Assembly (NCBI RefSeq): GCF_963678975.1
Contig: NC_089273.1
Span: 5,596,507 to 5,660,506 of the forward strand
Origin: Dysidea avara
Lineage: Eukaryota > Porifera > Demospongiae > Dictyoceratida > Dysideidae
Length of the DNA: 64,000 nucleotides
Reading direction: 5' to 3'
Within the stretch, counting starts at the first letter, position 1; the number at the start of each line of letters is the position of its first letter. Positions 22,907 to 34,420 of this stretch are shown here, in pieces. A program made the translations under genes and the position numbers. The notes beneath the pieces were generated by a model. That model did no database searches, was not told the origin of the DNA, and saw nothing but the letters and a program-made list of their open reading frames with translations.

Positions 22907-23622
22907 CAGGGGCAAATCCAGGAGCTGGCAAGGGGCACTGCTTGAAGGTTCTTAGTTTACTAATTTGTTAAGATGCCTTACTGTAGTTATACTGAAAGTA
23001 AAATGTCAGTAAACTTAAGTATATGGAACATAATTATTTTACTAAGTTTTAAACTCTCAGTAAAACATCAGTGAATGCGGGTTTACTGAAAAACTACTAA
23101 AATAAAAAAAACAATTAACTGTTCCATATACTGGGGATATACCACTGTAGTAAACTAAGATACTTCAAGCAGTGGGGAGGGGCACAAACAGGCTGAGTTG
23201 TAAGTGGTTGGGGAGAGCCAGGTTCTCTAGTTCAGTGCTGCACTTTTGAAGCAACAAATAATCACCTGTTAGTAGTGTATCACTGTTGATTTTTGCCATT
23301 TTGGCCTTTTCAGATGGTTGTGAAGTCTTAAAGCTGATTAAGAGGCTCTGAATGTCTCAAACGTGGTAATTATTTTTAGAAGAGCTTAATATGCACGAAG
23401 GTGCTGGGTGACAATTTTACAGTTAGTTTGACTTTGGTTTGCTTTGGATTAAGGCGAATTTGTAATAAATTGGTAGTAAAATGTACATGTTTTCATGAGC
23501 TTCTTGGCCTGACATAAAGTTTAGTAGCTATTTTAATCAGATGTATGACTGGCTCCTCCACAAGGCAAGGGGGTTGAGGCGTGGGCATTTGCCCCAAATG
23601 CCCCATCCTGGATCCACCATTG
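22907..23622. mobile_element. hAT-like element with nested insertion
   Basis: The left end CAGGGGCAAATCCAGGA and the right end TCCTGGATCCACCATTG are inverted repeats, flanked by TAAGG on both sides (22902-22906 and 23623-23627). The interior matches the copy at 58683-59161. It is interrupted by the element at 22936-23174. No coding capacity. Confidence 0.78.
22936..23174. mobile_element. CACTG-ended MITE nested in a hAT-like element
   Basis: The ends CACTGCTTGAAG and CTTCAAGCAGTG are inverted over about 25 bases. The uninterrupted relative at 58683-59161 reads AAGGGGAGGGG where this copy has the insert, which fits a 3-bp GGG duplication. CACT(A/G) ends with 3-bp duplications are typical of CACTA (EnSpm) transposons. 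Confidence 0.72.
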
Positions 23623-23945
23623 TAAGGCCTAGGTGTATTGCACTCTTGCACTATTCTTTTTGCATTATACTTGTTCTCTACATTGCAACATAGCTATACA
23701 GATGTGGAAAATCCCTACATTAGCATGTTACCAATAATTTCTCTGTTAAATGCCAATTAGGAATTTTACCACATAGTATAGCTACCATCATTCTTCTTTC
23801 ACTACTTTTTATCAATGGAACCTACTTCATTAATTTTTTTATTTTTTATTACACATTTAGCCATCAATTCTATACTGTGTTCAGAGCATTACTTGTATGG
23901 TCTTTGGATACAGCCACATAGTCCAATAAATTTATTATGTATTAA

Positions 23946-26720
23946 CCACTAATTTATGGCTGTCTACAGCTAATAAGTTTCAATCAATGTAGTAGCCAAC
24001 ACTCTAAATGATCTAATGATCTCTACTTTTTAGCTCACAACATTATTACAACAGTACAACTTCTGTTTTGCTTTTCATGGAAATTCACAAGGATGTACCA
24101 ATTTCGTTTCGAATATTTGTGTACGCTACTTCATTGCCGATACCTCTGAGCTTTATGCTGTGACTATTAGACACTTAATCCATCTCAAAGCCTCACTGTG
24201 ATCTACCAGTTACTTAACATCACAGCCACAAGAGTTTTCATCATACAGTGTACAGTACAGTAGGGATCATATAGAGGTTTGTACTTCTTACAAAAAAAAA
24301 TGTTGACCAGAAAACAACCTCACAATATCATCATGATGGAATTTGGCAGCATTAGTTAGCTGGAAGATAGGCCAAAATTGTCTTCAAGATGGCAAAATGC
24401 TTCCAATAAGTTGCTACGGAACTTTCTTTACTAAACAGAATGATTTCTGCTGTCTATATTGTAACTAATTTCTTACCTGCCTGATACCTTCAAACACGTA
24501 GAATGGCTAAGTTGATAATTTCACTGTTATACATTATTTTGGCCCAACACGTGTCTTTTGGCAGCTTACCACACTATGATGCATCCATCATGTACTTACC
24601 ATTATTCCCTTATCTATTTGTTGCCGAGTGCAGACACCCTTCTCATTTTGTTCATCATTTGTAATGTTACTAACAGGTTTAACATAGCTGAAAATGAAGT
24701 GAAACAGCCACTTCTCTTGTTATGTTATAAATTCTTTATAAAGTACACTTTGATTTCAGTCATAACTGCATCAGAGACTTGTGTGTGTTGCCACTGGTAA
24801 GGACTACAAAGTCAGTAAAACTAATTAACCACTAATGTATGGTGGTCTACAGTTACAACAACATGGTAGTTAAGAAGCACTATATGATCACTACCTCAAT
24901 CAGTTAAATAGTATCACAACTTCTGAAACTTCTGTTTGGATTTTCGTGGAACCTCAAAGGATATGACAATTTCTTTTAGGACACAATACTTGTATATTCC
25001 ACTTTTATACCAGATCTCTTAACTCCAGACCTCTTCACTTCCTGTAGTCTGTTAAATTTTATGACATCTCAAAGTCTTAGTGTGTTGTACCAGTCAGTGG
25101 TGGATCTAGGATTTTTTAAATGGGAAAGTTGGTATAGCTAAAAAATAAGGAATCTGAAGACATTTCTCCAGAACATTTTGAGATTTTAGAAGCTCCGAGG
25201 TTGAGTTTTAGGTTACTTTTAGTTAACACTCACTAATGCTTTAGACTGTAAATAGTAAATACTATAGTTAACTGTATAGTTGTGATTAAGCTGCAGCATT
25301 GATTGTTTTATTAGAGTAGTTACATGACTGCTCTATTAGAGTATCTCAATTATTTTTAAACTAATGTAGCGGGAGGTGATAAGTGATGGTTTAACAGCTA
25401 TAAATGGTGTTAGTTAAGTGCAATTTCATGCATGCTACTGGAATACAATGGTGTAGTTGCTTGCTATGACAAATTGTCAATACAGCAGTTAGTTAGACTG
25501 AGCTAAATTTAAAAAGGGGTTTCTGTTAACCCACAGAAACCCTTCTAGATATGGCACTGTAAAATCAGACATTTATTTTTACATATATGATGAAGGTGTT
25601 TTCATTTAATTATGGTTTAGGTGCATATATTGTGCCATTCTACAACTGTTAAGACTAGTACAGATTATGATAGGAATTAAAGAGCCTGTAAATTATTTGC
25701 TATATAGTTGCTGTACAATTGTAAATCAACTTTCATAATGTTCCTATAATATGGTTTAGTGGTAGAACTCCAAGGTCATTCAACAAAATTGATTAAAACT
25801 TTTGAAGATCTACAATATATGATTAAAAGCAATAAATGAATTTGTGAACATGGTGAGATTTCACTCAGCCAATCGCATGCTCTTGTTTATATGTAAGTGT
25901 GTTTGTGCATATGTGTGTGAGTGTGGGTATTTCTGTCATCACTGCATTCAGAGAATTGTGTGTAGTGTCACTGATAAGAGCCACAAAGTCAGTGAAACTA
26001 ATTAACCACTAATTTATGGTGGTCTACAGTTACAACAACATGGTAGTTAAGAAGCACTAAATGATAACTACCTCAATCAGTTACATAGTATCACAACTTC
26101 TGAAACTTCTGTTTGGATTTTCGTGGAACCTCAAACGAAATGACAATTTATTTTTAGAACACAATACTTGTATATTCCACTTTTATACCAGATCTCTTAA
26201 TCCATACCAGACCTCTTAACTCCATACCAGACCTCTTAACTCCATAACAAACCTGTTAACTCCATACCAGACCTCCTAACTCCATGTAGTCTGTTAAATT
26301 TTATGACATCTCAAAGTCTCAGTGTGATGTACCAGTCAGTGGTGGATCTAGGACTTTTAAAAGTAGAAAGTTGGTATACCTAAAAAATAAGGCACCTAAA
26401 GGCATTTCTCCAGAACATTTTGAGGTTTTAGAAGCTCTGAGAATGAGTTTTGGGCTACTTTTAGTTAACACTCACAATAAACCTAACGCCTTAGACTGTA
26501 AATAGTAAATACTATATAGTTAACTGTATAGTTGTGATTAAGCTGTAGATTTGATTGCTTTATTAGAGTAGTTACGGGACTGCAGCTGCTCTATTAAAGT
26601 ATCTCAATCATTTTAAACTGATGCAGTGGGAGGTGATAAGTGAAGTGTTGTTGATTAAGTACAATTTCATGTATGCTACTGGAATATGGTGGTATATAGC
26701 ATAGGCATAACAAGATATTA
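23946..26720. repeat. Cluster of related dispersed repeats (units A and B)
   Basis: Unit A (about 24028-24810) matches 56312-57010 and 58245-59400. Unit B (about 24811-25540) matches 25980-26720 and 57010-58060. Unit B contains a hAT-like end (CAGTGGTGGATCTAGGA), a short minisatellite of variable copy number and a pair of CTCTATTAGAG motifs. The A-then-B order is kept at both loci. No coding sequence is seen, so the class of element is unknown. Confidence 0.7.
26185..26286. repeat. 20-21-bp minisatellite in unit B
   Basis: About five copies of ATACCAGACCTCTTAACTCC with single-base variants. The homologous place in the other B units has fewer (about two near 25020, four near 57450-57533). Confidence 0.85.
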
Positions 26721-28023
26721 TTGGATAGGGGGCTCTAGTTTGGTGTTGAAGAGCAAAAAAAAAGGTCTAAGAATGGATGCCCTCTACTAAATAATATAGA
26801 CCATATCACTGATAAAGCACATAAAATAAAAATCCTTATTCACAAGTCCATAGTTTGTTACACTTCTCTGAATACTGTGACTGCTTTATTAGAGTAACTG
26901 ACTGCTCTATGGCCATCACTATTTTATTCCTTGTTTCCCGTCACCGCCTGCATCAATTTTTAGGTAGCCATACCAATATTTAATTAATTGATTACTAGAT
27001 CACGTGAATGCACTATTTCATGCTACAGAGTAACCAATTGTAAGTATTAAGGTAAATGCATTAGCCACTGATTAGCTGTGCATATAAACATAGCAGATGG
27101 GTGGAAAAATTTTGAGCACTGCAGCATAGCATAATAGGCAAAATTAAAAGCATAATAGGCTGGTGCCTATTCAGGACAGGTTATCTATCATGCTCAAATT
27201 TATTCCAGCGTAATAGGTTGATGCCTACGGGTACGTATGTTTATAATAAGTTTTCTGAAATCAGACTCAAAAAATGTTTTGTTATATACACCATCACATT
27301 GTTTGCTGCATATGCACACTCAAGTCAGATTATATATAAATGCACAGGTGTGCATTATATTGAATAAGTGGTACCGTAACAAACAGGGGTAAATGTTCAA
27401 TTATTGTTGCAGTAGGTAGATGAAAAAATGAAAAAAACAAGAAGTGATTTGATTTAGTATCCTCCTTACAGTGGTTGATGGTAATTGGCTACAGATGTAT
27501 CAATACAGTTATTAAGCTGAACTTAATAGTTAGTTTCTCATCCCCACCAGCATCCAATTGTTTCTTGTCACATCAATACTATTGATGGCTATAGATTAGT
27601 CATGTGAGCTATTATGTTATTCAACCACCTAGTGTAAATCTGCCTATTGTTATTTTGAACATTGGTGGATGATAAACTACTAATTAAGTTATGTAGCCTT
27701 ATATGGTGATAAGGTGGCTCCTATCAAATAATAACATGCAGATTTTGGTGTTTCTTTTCTGGAATGTCAGCAAATTTGCCATTAAGCTGCCTGACTATAA
27801 TAATATTATTTGGGTTGTAACCATAATTATATTAATTATATTATAAGCACCTGATATGTATGTACTAACTAATGAATGTGTGAATGATTATTAATAGTTA
27901 TACCATAGCCACAGGGGGTTTCCCTGATATAATTATATGTCCAAGCCTGAGGGCTGCAGGCCCAAGGGAACGGGCGTATACGTATATCAGGAACATCCAG
28001 TGTGGGCATGGTGTAATATATAT
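26721..28023. other. No gene seen; AGCATAATAGG-rich segment
   Basis: At 27125-27165 there are two copies of AGCATAATAGG, the subterminal motif of the 3.3-kb insertion, so a remnant of that family probably lies here. CTCTATTAGAG-type motifs lie near 26880-26905. No exon was supported. Confidence 0.45.
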
Positions 28024-28735
28024 GTGACTGGATCTACGAAAACCGTTCTTATCGCCCAAGACAGGAAGTTTGATCTTTTCACACAAACACAAAGCTTAAT
28101 GAATGCACTATCAAGTTTCACTGCCACAGTCGACCAGAGTAAAGTGGTCTGCTTTTGCTGGCTGCTTTTCTAGAGCACAGTGGCGAGCCGTACGAGTGGT
28201 CTGGGGTCTTGATGGAGTCCTGGCCGACCAGGAGATGGCTGTGTGTGGCTGTACAGCTCTGTGGTGTTGGACAATGACCTGTGCTGTAAATTTCCTTTCA
28301 TTTTAGCCAGTTCTGAGCCCTGAATGGCCTATAACTTGGCCTAATTAATCCTAGCACGTCTCTTTTCAATTTTTGAACACCATCTTGCCCGCCTTCCAGG
28401 GCCCCCGCCTCCAACCCTTTCTGGGGCCCCCGCCTCCCACCCCTTCTGGAGCCCCCGCCTCCCACCCCTTCTGGAGCCCCCGCCTCCCACCCCTTCTGGA
28501 GCTCGCCTGATACAGACAACCTCGGTTTAAAAACTATCTAAAATGGCGGGAAACTTAGCTGTTGACTACTTCTTCAGTGGATGATCAGGAAGGTAAGAAA
28601 TTGTTGTGAAACGTGTGAAAATTTGGTATGCGTAGCTACCACCATTGGCCAGCTACAACACACAGAATATTTAAAACCAACGTTTCTCGATACTTTTAAA
28701 TGGGCGATAAGACCGGTTTTCCCAGAGACAGTCAC
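28024..28735. mobile_element. GTGAC-family element, 712 bp
   Basis: The left end GTGACTGGATCTACGAAAA and the right end, read inward on the other strand, GTGACTGTCTCTGGGAAAA share the continuation CCGKTCTTATCGCCCA. It is flanked by ATAT on both sides (28020-28023 and 28736-28739). The interior is unusually GC-rich and holds a minisatellite (28394-28503). An ATGGCGGG sequence near 28543 with a following AAGGTAAG donor-like site opens only 13 codons. Confidence 0.78.
28394..28503. repeat. GC-rich 25-bp minisatellite
   Basis: Between four and five copies of a 25-base unit containing GGAGCCCCCGCCTCCCACCC, very unlike the surrounding AT-rich sequence. The later copies are nearly identical, suggesting recent expansion. 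Confidence 0.85.
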
Positions 28736-29573
28736 ATATCACTCTGGTATGCTCACCTAATAGGTGAAGAAGACAAACCTGCATTCACCTCATTACTTTT
28801 ATATAGAGGTTTGTAAACATCGATTGTCGGATTTAAATTGTGGGCACAAAAAGAAATTATTGTGGGTTTTGCTGGTTGTAGCAATACCAAATAGCCACTT
28901 TGTGGATGCCTAAAGTAACTAAAATAAACACTTGGGTGTATTGATTGAGTCATCTTGTCATGTGTTTGAAATGTGCTGTGAAGAAAAAGGACTCCACATT
29001 GTGAAACTGATTACTTAGTACTAGTGATGCCTAGTAAGTATGTAGTGCTGACTTGCTCATTTATTTTTTCTTTCAAAACAATGCCTAGTCTAACTAAACA
29101 AACTCAAACCCAACTTTAGCAGCTCTACATAAACAATCAAAGGAAACTGATGTTTTGTAACTGTCTGGCAGTTGTGGACAAGGCAATACAAGAAATATAA
29201 ACCTTTGATCTGAGGTGTCAAAGTAATATATAAAACATTATTCCAGTAGATTGCTGCATATCATTTGATTTTTCAAATCTCTCAAGGCCCGGTATTATTG
29301 ATATAAATTATGGTAAAATTTAACTATGAAGGTAATTTTTGCTCAGACTTTAAATAGGCAGAAAGTAGTTAACCATAGCTATCACCCTGCATAGATAAGT
29401 ATAGTTTTTCTACTTTGGAATTTGAAACCAGTTAGCAAATTTTCTATATAGAACTGTCCCTGACAGGAACACATTGAGTAAATCACTGAACATACAATAC
29501 ATTCACCTTTTTTATGTCAACACTATGTACCAGAAAGTCAGTCAGTCTCAATGTCACATTTGACAGCTTAAAT

Positions 29574-30238
29574 GTGACCGGATCCGCAAAACGGGGCTGG
29601 ATCTCATAGCTTTTCCAAATTCTCAAGTTTAACTGATAATAACTCCTAATGTATTTAACCTATCACCTTCAAATTACACCAAGCAATAGTGCCATGTTAG
29701 GGGTAGGGTTGGGCAATATTTCAATAAATCACCAATATCGTCTAAGCAGGTGCTCGTAATAACATTATCGCATGTATTTTACCTTCGCAATATTATCGCA
29801 TAGGCAATATTTATCACTTTTTGCAATAATCATCGCATTTTTCATCTATTTTGTGTCTCTTCTAAGCCTCATATTTGATACAGTTCATGCATAACTATTG
29901 TTAACTATGTCAATTGATTAACTTGCTAGTGAAGAAGTTGTGTTTGTAAACTAATTCTCAGTGAAAACAAGCAGTCATATGGATTTTTCAAACTATGTGG
30001 TTGAGTTTCAATTTTCACATACAATTGCAATTTTCACATACAATCACATATATTGCAATAATCACATTAAATGACTCATGGAACAATCGCATGTCACAAA
30101 TTCAATATTTCCCAACTCTATAGTTAGGGGTATTTAGTAATCAAAATTAGGGTGGTACCATTTTCACAAGTGAAGTTATGGGTTGCCAAGTATATGCAAT
30201 CTGAAAGGCTATAAACCCCTTTTCGCAGATCCAGTCAC
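29574..30238. mobile_element. GTGAC-family element, 665 bp
   Basis: The left end GTGACCGGATCCGCAAAAC and the right end CGCAGATCCAGTCAC are inverted repeats, flanked by AAAT (29570-29573 and 30239-30242). It is interrupted by the hAT-like element at 29704-30122. Confidence 0.78.
29704..30122. mobile_element. hAT-like element nested in a GTGAC element
   Basis: The ends TAGGGTTGGGCAATATT and AATATTTCCCAACTCTATA are inverted repeats. An exact 8-bp duplication GTTAGGGG flanks them (29696-29703 and 30123-30130). The 8-bp size and the TAGGGnTGGGCnATAT type of end are typical of hAT elements. The interior is AT-rich and non-coding. Confidence 0.78.
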
Positions 30239-30242
30239 AAAT

Positions 30243-33200
30243 GTAATTTTTAAATCAAAATAAGGTAGCTATTTCAAGCCTCTAATCAACTTTACAGTAG
30301 TTAGTATCAGTAGTCAATACCTTAAATTGCAGTAATTTATGTGAAATATATTTCAACAGGTGCTAAACTTCTTGATTTTCCTCAGTTTTTGCCACATAAT
30401 AAAATCATTAATTCAAATCCAGTGTGGATGATATAACACTAACTGCAGAATGTTGAGTAGTTCACAAACTTGACAATTCCTACTTTCTTTGAATTTGATA
30501 ATTCCACCTACGCACAGTCTGTAGCTACCAAATGTATGGGCATTGGGAATGTTATTATTGTAGGCAAAGATAATAATTGTAATTCTAGCTATAGTACGTG
30601 CTAGCATGGAAAGAGTGTTTTAATCTACTATTAAATTTTAACTGTAATCAGGCATATACTGTACATTGTGAAATAATATGTGTGTATGTTTGTCTTACTG
30701 TATCCACATATCTTATGTTAATTGCAGTCAGTAAAGCCAGGCTGTATACATGTTAAACTTCACAATAGCAATTTGTGTTAAAGTTCACATAATTTGATTG
30801 ATTAATTTCCTATTAACCAAAATGATGGTCTTAACTGAGTGTCTAGTTTGTGTGTGATGTATTAATATTGTGTTGTCTATCCTGGACAATAAAAATTGCA
30901 GTCTTGATTGGTACACATTCCCCTCTGTCTTTCCACTCCTCTAAAATTTTAGGACAACATGGAAAGCACACTAGGATATTAATCTCACAATTTATTGCAG
31001 AGGCAGATCAAGACTTTAAGGAGGGGGAGGGGAAATTCACTCTGAAACATGACAATTGTAGCTTAAGTCCTGCTACCTAGTAAAAATATTTCATATTAAA
31101 TAATCACTCTCCAGCAATTAAATCTTATCACTTAGGCTTGTAATACACCTAAAGCATTTAGAATACTCTGAATGTGCTGATTGTGCTTCACATACTGTAC
31201 TAGTTATATTAATTTTAGTACTTTTCTTATCCCCCCACTATAGCTATTATTAAACCAGGCACATACCCACAGCTGGCTGAAGGCTGCCAGGCTGTGGACA
31301 AACACCTGGTTTACTATTATTATTATTACTATTAGTAAAGCTAACTATGGGTGACATGCTGATGTCAATTACAGACACATAATTATAATGTTCTTATTAA
31401 ATGCTTCATGTTCAATTGTGTCAATAACTGAAACTGGTAGGGAGTTCAATTGTTTAGGGTAAGAAGGAATACGTATACACATCAACTTTTGATTGTAATT
31501 TACTGAGCTTTGTAAAAGGATGTTGAGGATGATTCTAGGACACCAGAGTTGCCAATGGTAAGCAGCTATCAGGTATGACTAGTACTAAATGTTTGACAAT
31601 AAATTTCAGTCTAGCAATTGTCTTCTGTTTTGGATACCATATAAGCCATTTAAGATATATAGGTAACATGTCCGTAATACTGTTGTGTGACTGACTAGAA
31701 CTACATACTGTATGTCATGGCTTATTTAGACCAAATATGGCAGCTTGTTGTGCCTTGATTGTTGTGTCCCAGATGGCTGAGTATACTATTCAATGTAAGG
31801 TAGCAGTAATAGTTGTAATTTCCATTATAACAGATTCCTTTTCAGGAGTTCTTCCTTGCCACAGATGTGGGTACCCAAGGTCGTCTATGGTGGAGGAGGA
31901 TGACAATAATATTATCTTGTTAATGACTGTATATTCATTGGGATATTTGACGTTTTGGACATATTATGTATCATCAACAAAAATAATATTCTGTCTATTT
32001 AGTCAATCATCAACTGTTATCTGGATCATCCAAAGAATTCTCCACCTAAAACGATTGTTACAAATGTGTGGTTCAACTTCAGCAAATATGGATCTCAGCA
32101 TCACACATAAGACTTCAAATAAAATCAGCAATAATACAGCTTCCACTATGATTAATGTTTTTTTTTTGCTTCATAACATTCAGGTTCTCTGTTTTTTCTG
32201 TAAATTATATACAATATATCAGCTGTGTATGCAATATTAAATATTAATTCACAAAGTATAGACAGTTGATTTTTGCTAAAAATTATTTTGTCCATAATTT
32301 ATATAGATTCTTTGGTATTAGTTCTCATTTCAGTATTTGTTTAAATCTTTGATAGAACATCTGCGCAGTCTAATAACTTCAAACAATCTTTATACTGCAG
32401 ACTGAAGCATTCATCTCTTGAGCCCAGGATTGCACATAATATCGAACACATCTACAATGACACACTGTGCATACACAACATGTGAACTAACATACTTGCA
32501 TACCAGAGGAAGTGAATTCTTATCTGAGCTAGTATTACAGCCTGAAATTTTAAAATAATCATAACTCAGGTATTAAATTAAATACGTCACATGTTGTGTT
32601 ACAACTGTCATCTGTTTCCAATGCTTCATTCAATGGCAGATTGATAATCTCTAAGCTCATCTATATCATCAAGCTCCATTATATTATCATCATGCAAGCT
32701 CCATTATATTATCATCAAGGGTCTCCATCAGCACTTATGACCAACTGTCAATTATTTTGCTATAGCAGGAATACTGTCCAAGAATTTTTATAACACAACA
32801 GAACATGCAAAAACCATTGGCCAAAGTTATTGGCTTTCTCCATTCACTTCAACTATTCACACTTAGCACATGTCACAATTACAACTCACTTAGTTTTCTA
32901 TCTCAGCTCATCTAGCTGACATCACAAATAAAGAACTGTGATGTCTTCCTCAGTAATTAAAATATACAAAGCTACAACTGAACTCATTCATATATACAGG
33001 TTATACAGTACTTTACAGCAAACTAAAATTCTAACATATAATATTTATATCACTGTTTGTAAAGTGAGAATACATTACAAAATTACTTACAGTATTCTTT
33101 ATACAAAAATTATTTCTCAGTGCTGTTTAAATGTCCTATTGTACTATATTACAGTAGCTTCCACTATGTTTCTCTGTATAGCATTTCCTGTGCCACACAC

Positions 33201-33246
33201 CATTTGTGAGGACTCGTCACATAGCAACACTAAAGAAAAACCCTAT
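30243..33246. other. No supported gene downstream of gene 2
   Basis: Mostly AT-rich non-coding sequence. A 167-codon open frame at 31737-32240 (+) has biased composition and no domain I recognise. At 32660-32740 a ~24-base unit (TATATTATCATCAAGCTCC type) is repeated two to three times. A small inverted repeat lies at about 31252-31312 and a (TTA)n tract follows it. Confidence 0.4.
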
Positions 33247-33328
33247 TTAAAATGGTGTGACTGATTCTTTTGAGATGGTCTCAAAGGCCACAAATGTTTC
33301 CTTCTTCAGTGAAATTTCACCCACATAG
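33247..33328 (-). CDS. Candidate alternative last exon of gene 2 (tail B)
   Basis: On the minus strand an acceptor (...CATTGGCAG) at 33331-33329 is followed by an 82-base exon ending in TAA (33249-33247). Spliced to the gene 2 donor at 34418, the split codon becomes ATC and the frame stays open, adding 27 residues that include GEISLKKETF and end in SVTPF. The composition is protein-like and hydrophilic, as expected for a cytosolic tail. The pyrimidine tract is modest and no AATAAA follows closely. It could instead belong to another gene. Confidence 0.42.
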
Positions 33329-33849
33329 CTGCCAATGTTGGTGAGTTAAATTACAGTATAAAACACAATTTATCTACAGATATAGTTATAATGTACCAGT
33401 TTTCCAAAATCAGGTGACATAATACAAATATCATGAAAATGTTAGAATTCAACCTTGTATTGTTAAGCAGGAATATGTAGCTACATACAAGAACAGTACT
33501 AGCAATGAATATCATGAGCAGTTTTTCACCTAACCTACCATGTTAGGAATGAATTACTCCAGCTAGTAACTAGAATGTAGTTTTCTTGTGCAATGAAATG
33601 TCTGTCATATCAAATAGAACTTAGCCTTCAGCCCACCTGTTTCTGAACCAAGCCATCACTTATAATTGTGACGTACATAAAATTTTATATTATGATAGCA
33701 TTAGGGAAAAGATCTGTATATAATACACTACAGCTATTACATTAAAAAGCTGAAACTTCTATGATACACATTAGGGGGATACATGCATGTGTGACACACT
33801 ATATACATACAATCTACACTTGTCATTGTTCACATCTCATAGCATACAG

Positions 33850-33925
33850 TCAGTCTTCAATCTCATCCATCACTTCCATGAAGGATTCACGATAGTGAGT
33901 CGCATCATCCATCTCTGATTCTCTG
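33850..33925 (-). CDS. Candidate alternative last exon of gene 2 (tail A)
   Basis: On the minus strand a pyrimidine-rich acceptor (CTCTCTCCACTCTTACATATAG) ends at 33926, followed by a 76-base exon closing with TGA (33852-33850). Joined to the donor of gene 2 it completes an ATC codon and adds 25 residues, strongly acidic, starting IRESEMDD and ending MDEIED. A second CAG three bases in would also keep the frame. The implied intron is 493 bases. Phase, acceptor quality and composition all agree. Confidence 0.58.
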
Positions 33926-34231
33926 CTATATGTAAGAGTGGAGAGAGCATATTATTTGCCATGACAACAATCAAACTGTAATGGATGATGTGTAGAATAT
34001 TTAGAAACAGTAACACAGTAAAGTGCAATATTGATGGAGTTTCCTGAAGATCCAGAAACATCTTTTGATATTTGTACATACACAGGTTTGCAGCATAACC
34101 ATCAAAATTATCAAAACTTTAGTAGCACATTTGAAAGTAGCTACAGAAAAATCTACAGTGCAGTACACTATTAAAACTGCAGCAGTGGAGTATTGCATTA
34201 GCTAACTTAATGAATAATAATATTATGTTAC

Positions 34232-34241
34232 TTTATTTATT
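34232..34241 (-). terminator. Overlapping AATAAA poly(A) signals
   Basis: The minus strand reads AATAAATAAA about 175 bases past the TAA of gene 2, inside the proposed intron. It would serve a transcript that is not spliced at the donor and ends with ...ICEM. Confidence 0.5.
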
Positions 34242-34412
34242 TTTCATAGTCTTCCATCCAGCATATTTTCCTCAAATGCTTGATATTTTGCTCAACAATT
34301 ATCTTTTTTGCCTTTGACACAAATGAATGTGGTTTTGCAAGTAATTTTTGGCAATGTACATGGAAACATGATATGGCATTGCCATACCACATAATGATAA
34401 TAATAATAATAT

Positions 34413-34420
34413 ACTTACAT
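34413..34420 (-). promoter_or_regulatory. Splice donor overlapping the stop codon of gene 2
   Basis: ATGTAAGT on the minus strand is both the last sense codon plus TAA and a consensus 5' splice site (AT|GTAAGT). Gene 1 has the same arrangement (ATGTAAGTT, 6904-6896). Similarity of the two paralogues fades just after this point. Confidence 0.6.

Noticed and set aside
28543-28600. First coding exon starting ATGGCGGG with a GTAAG donor
   Set aside because: The frame stops after 13 codons and the site lies inside a transposon (28024-28735).
31737-32240. 167-codon open frame, plus strand
   Set aside because: Biased composition, no recognisable domain or promoter, and no splice support. Long open frames arise by chance in such DNA. 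RNA evidence would be needed.
32600-32680. Third acidic tail exon for gene 2 (ELDDIDELRDY then TGA) on the minus strand
   Set aside because: Phase does not match the gene 2 donor at the nearest AG, and the upstream tract is purine-rich with a local tandem repeat.
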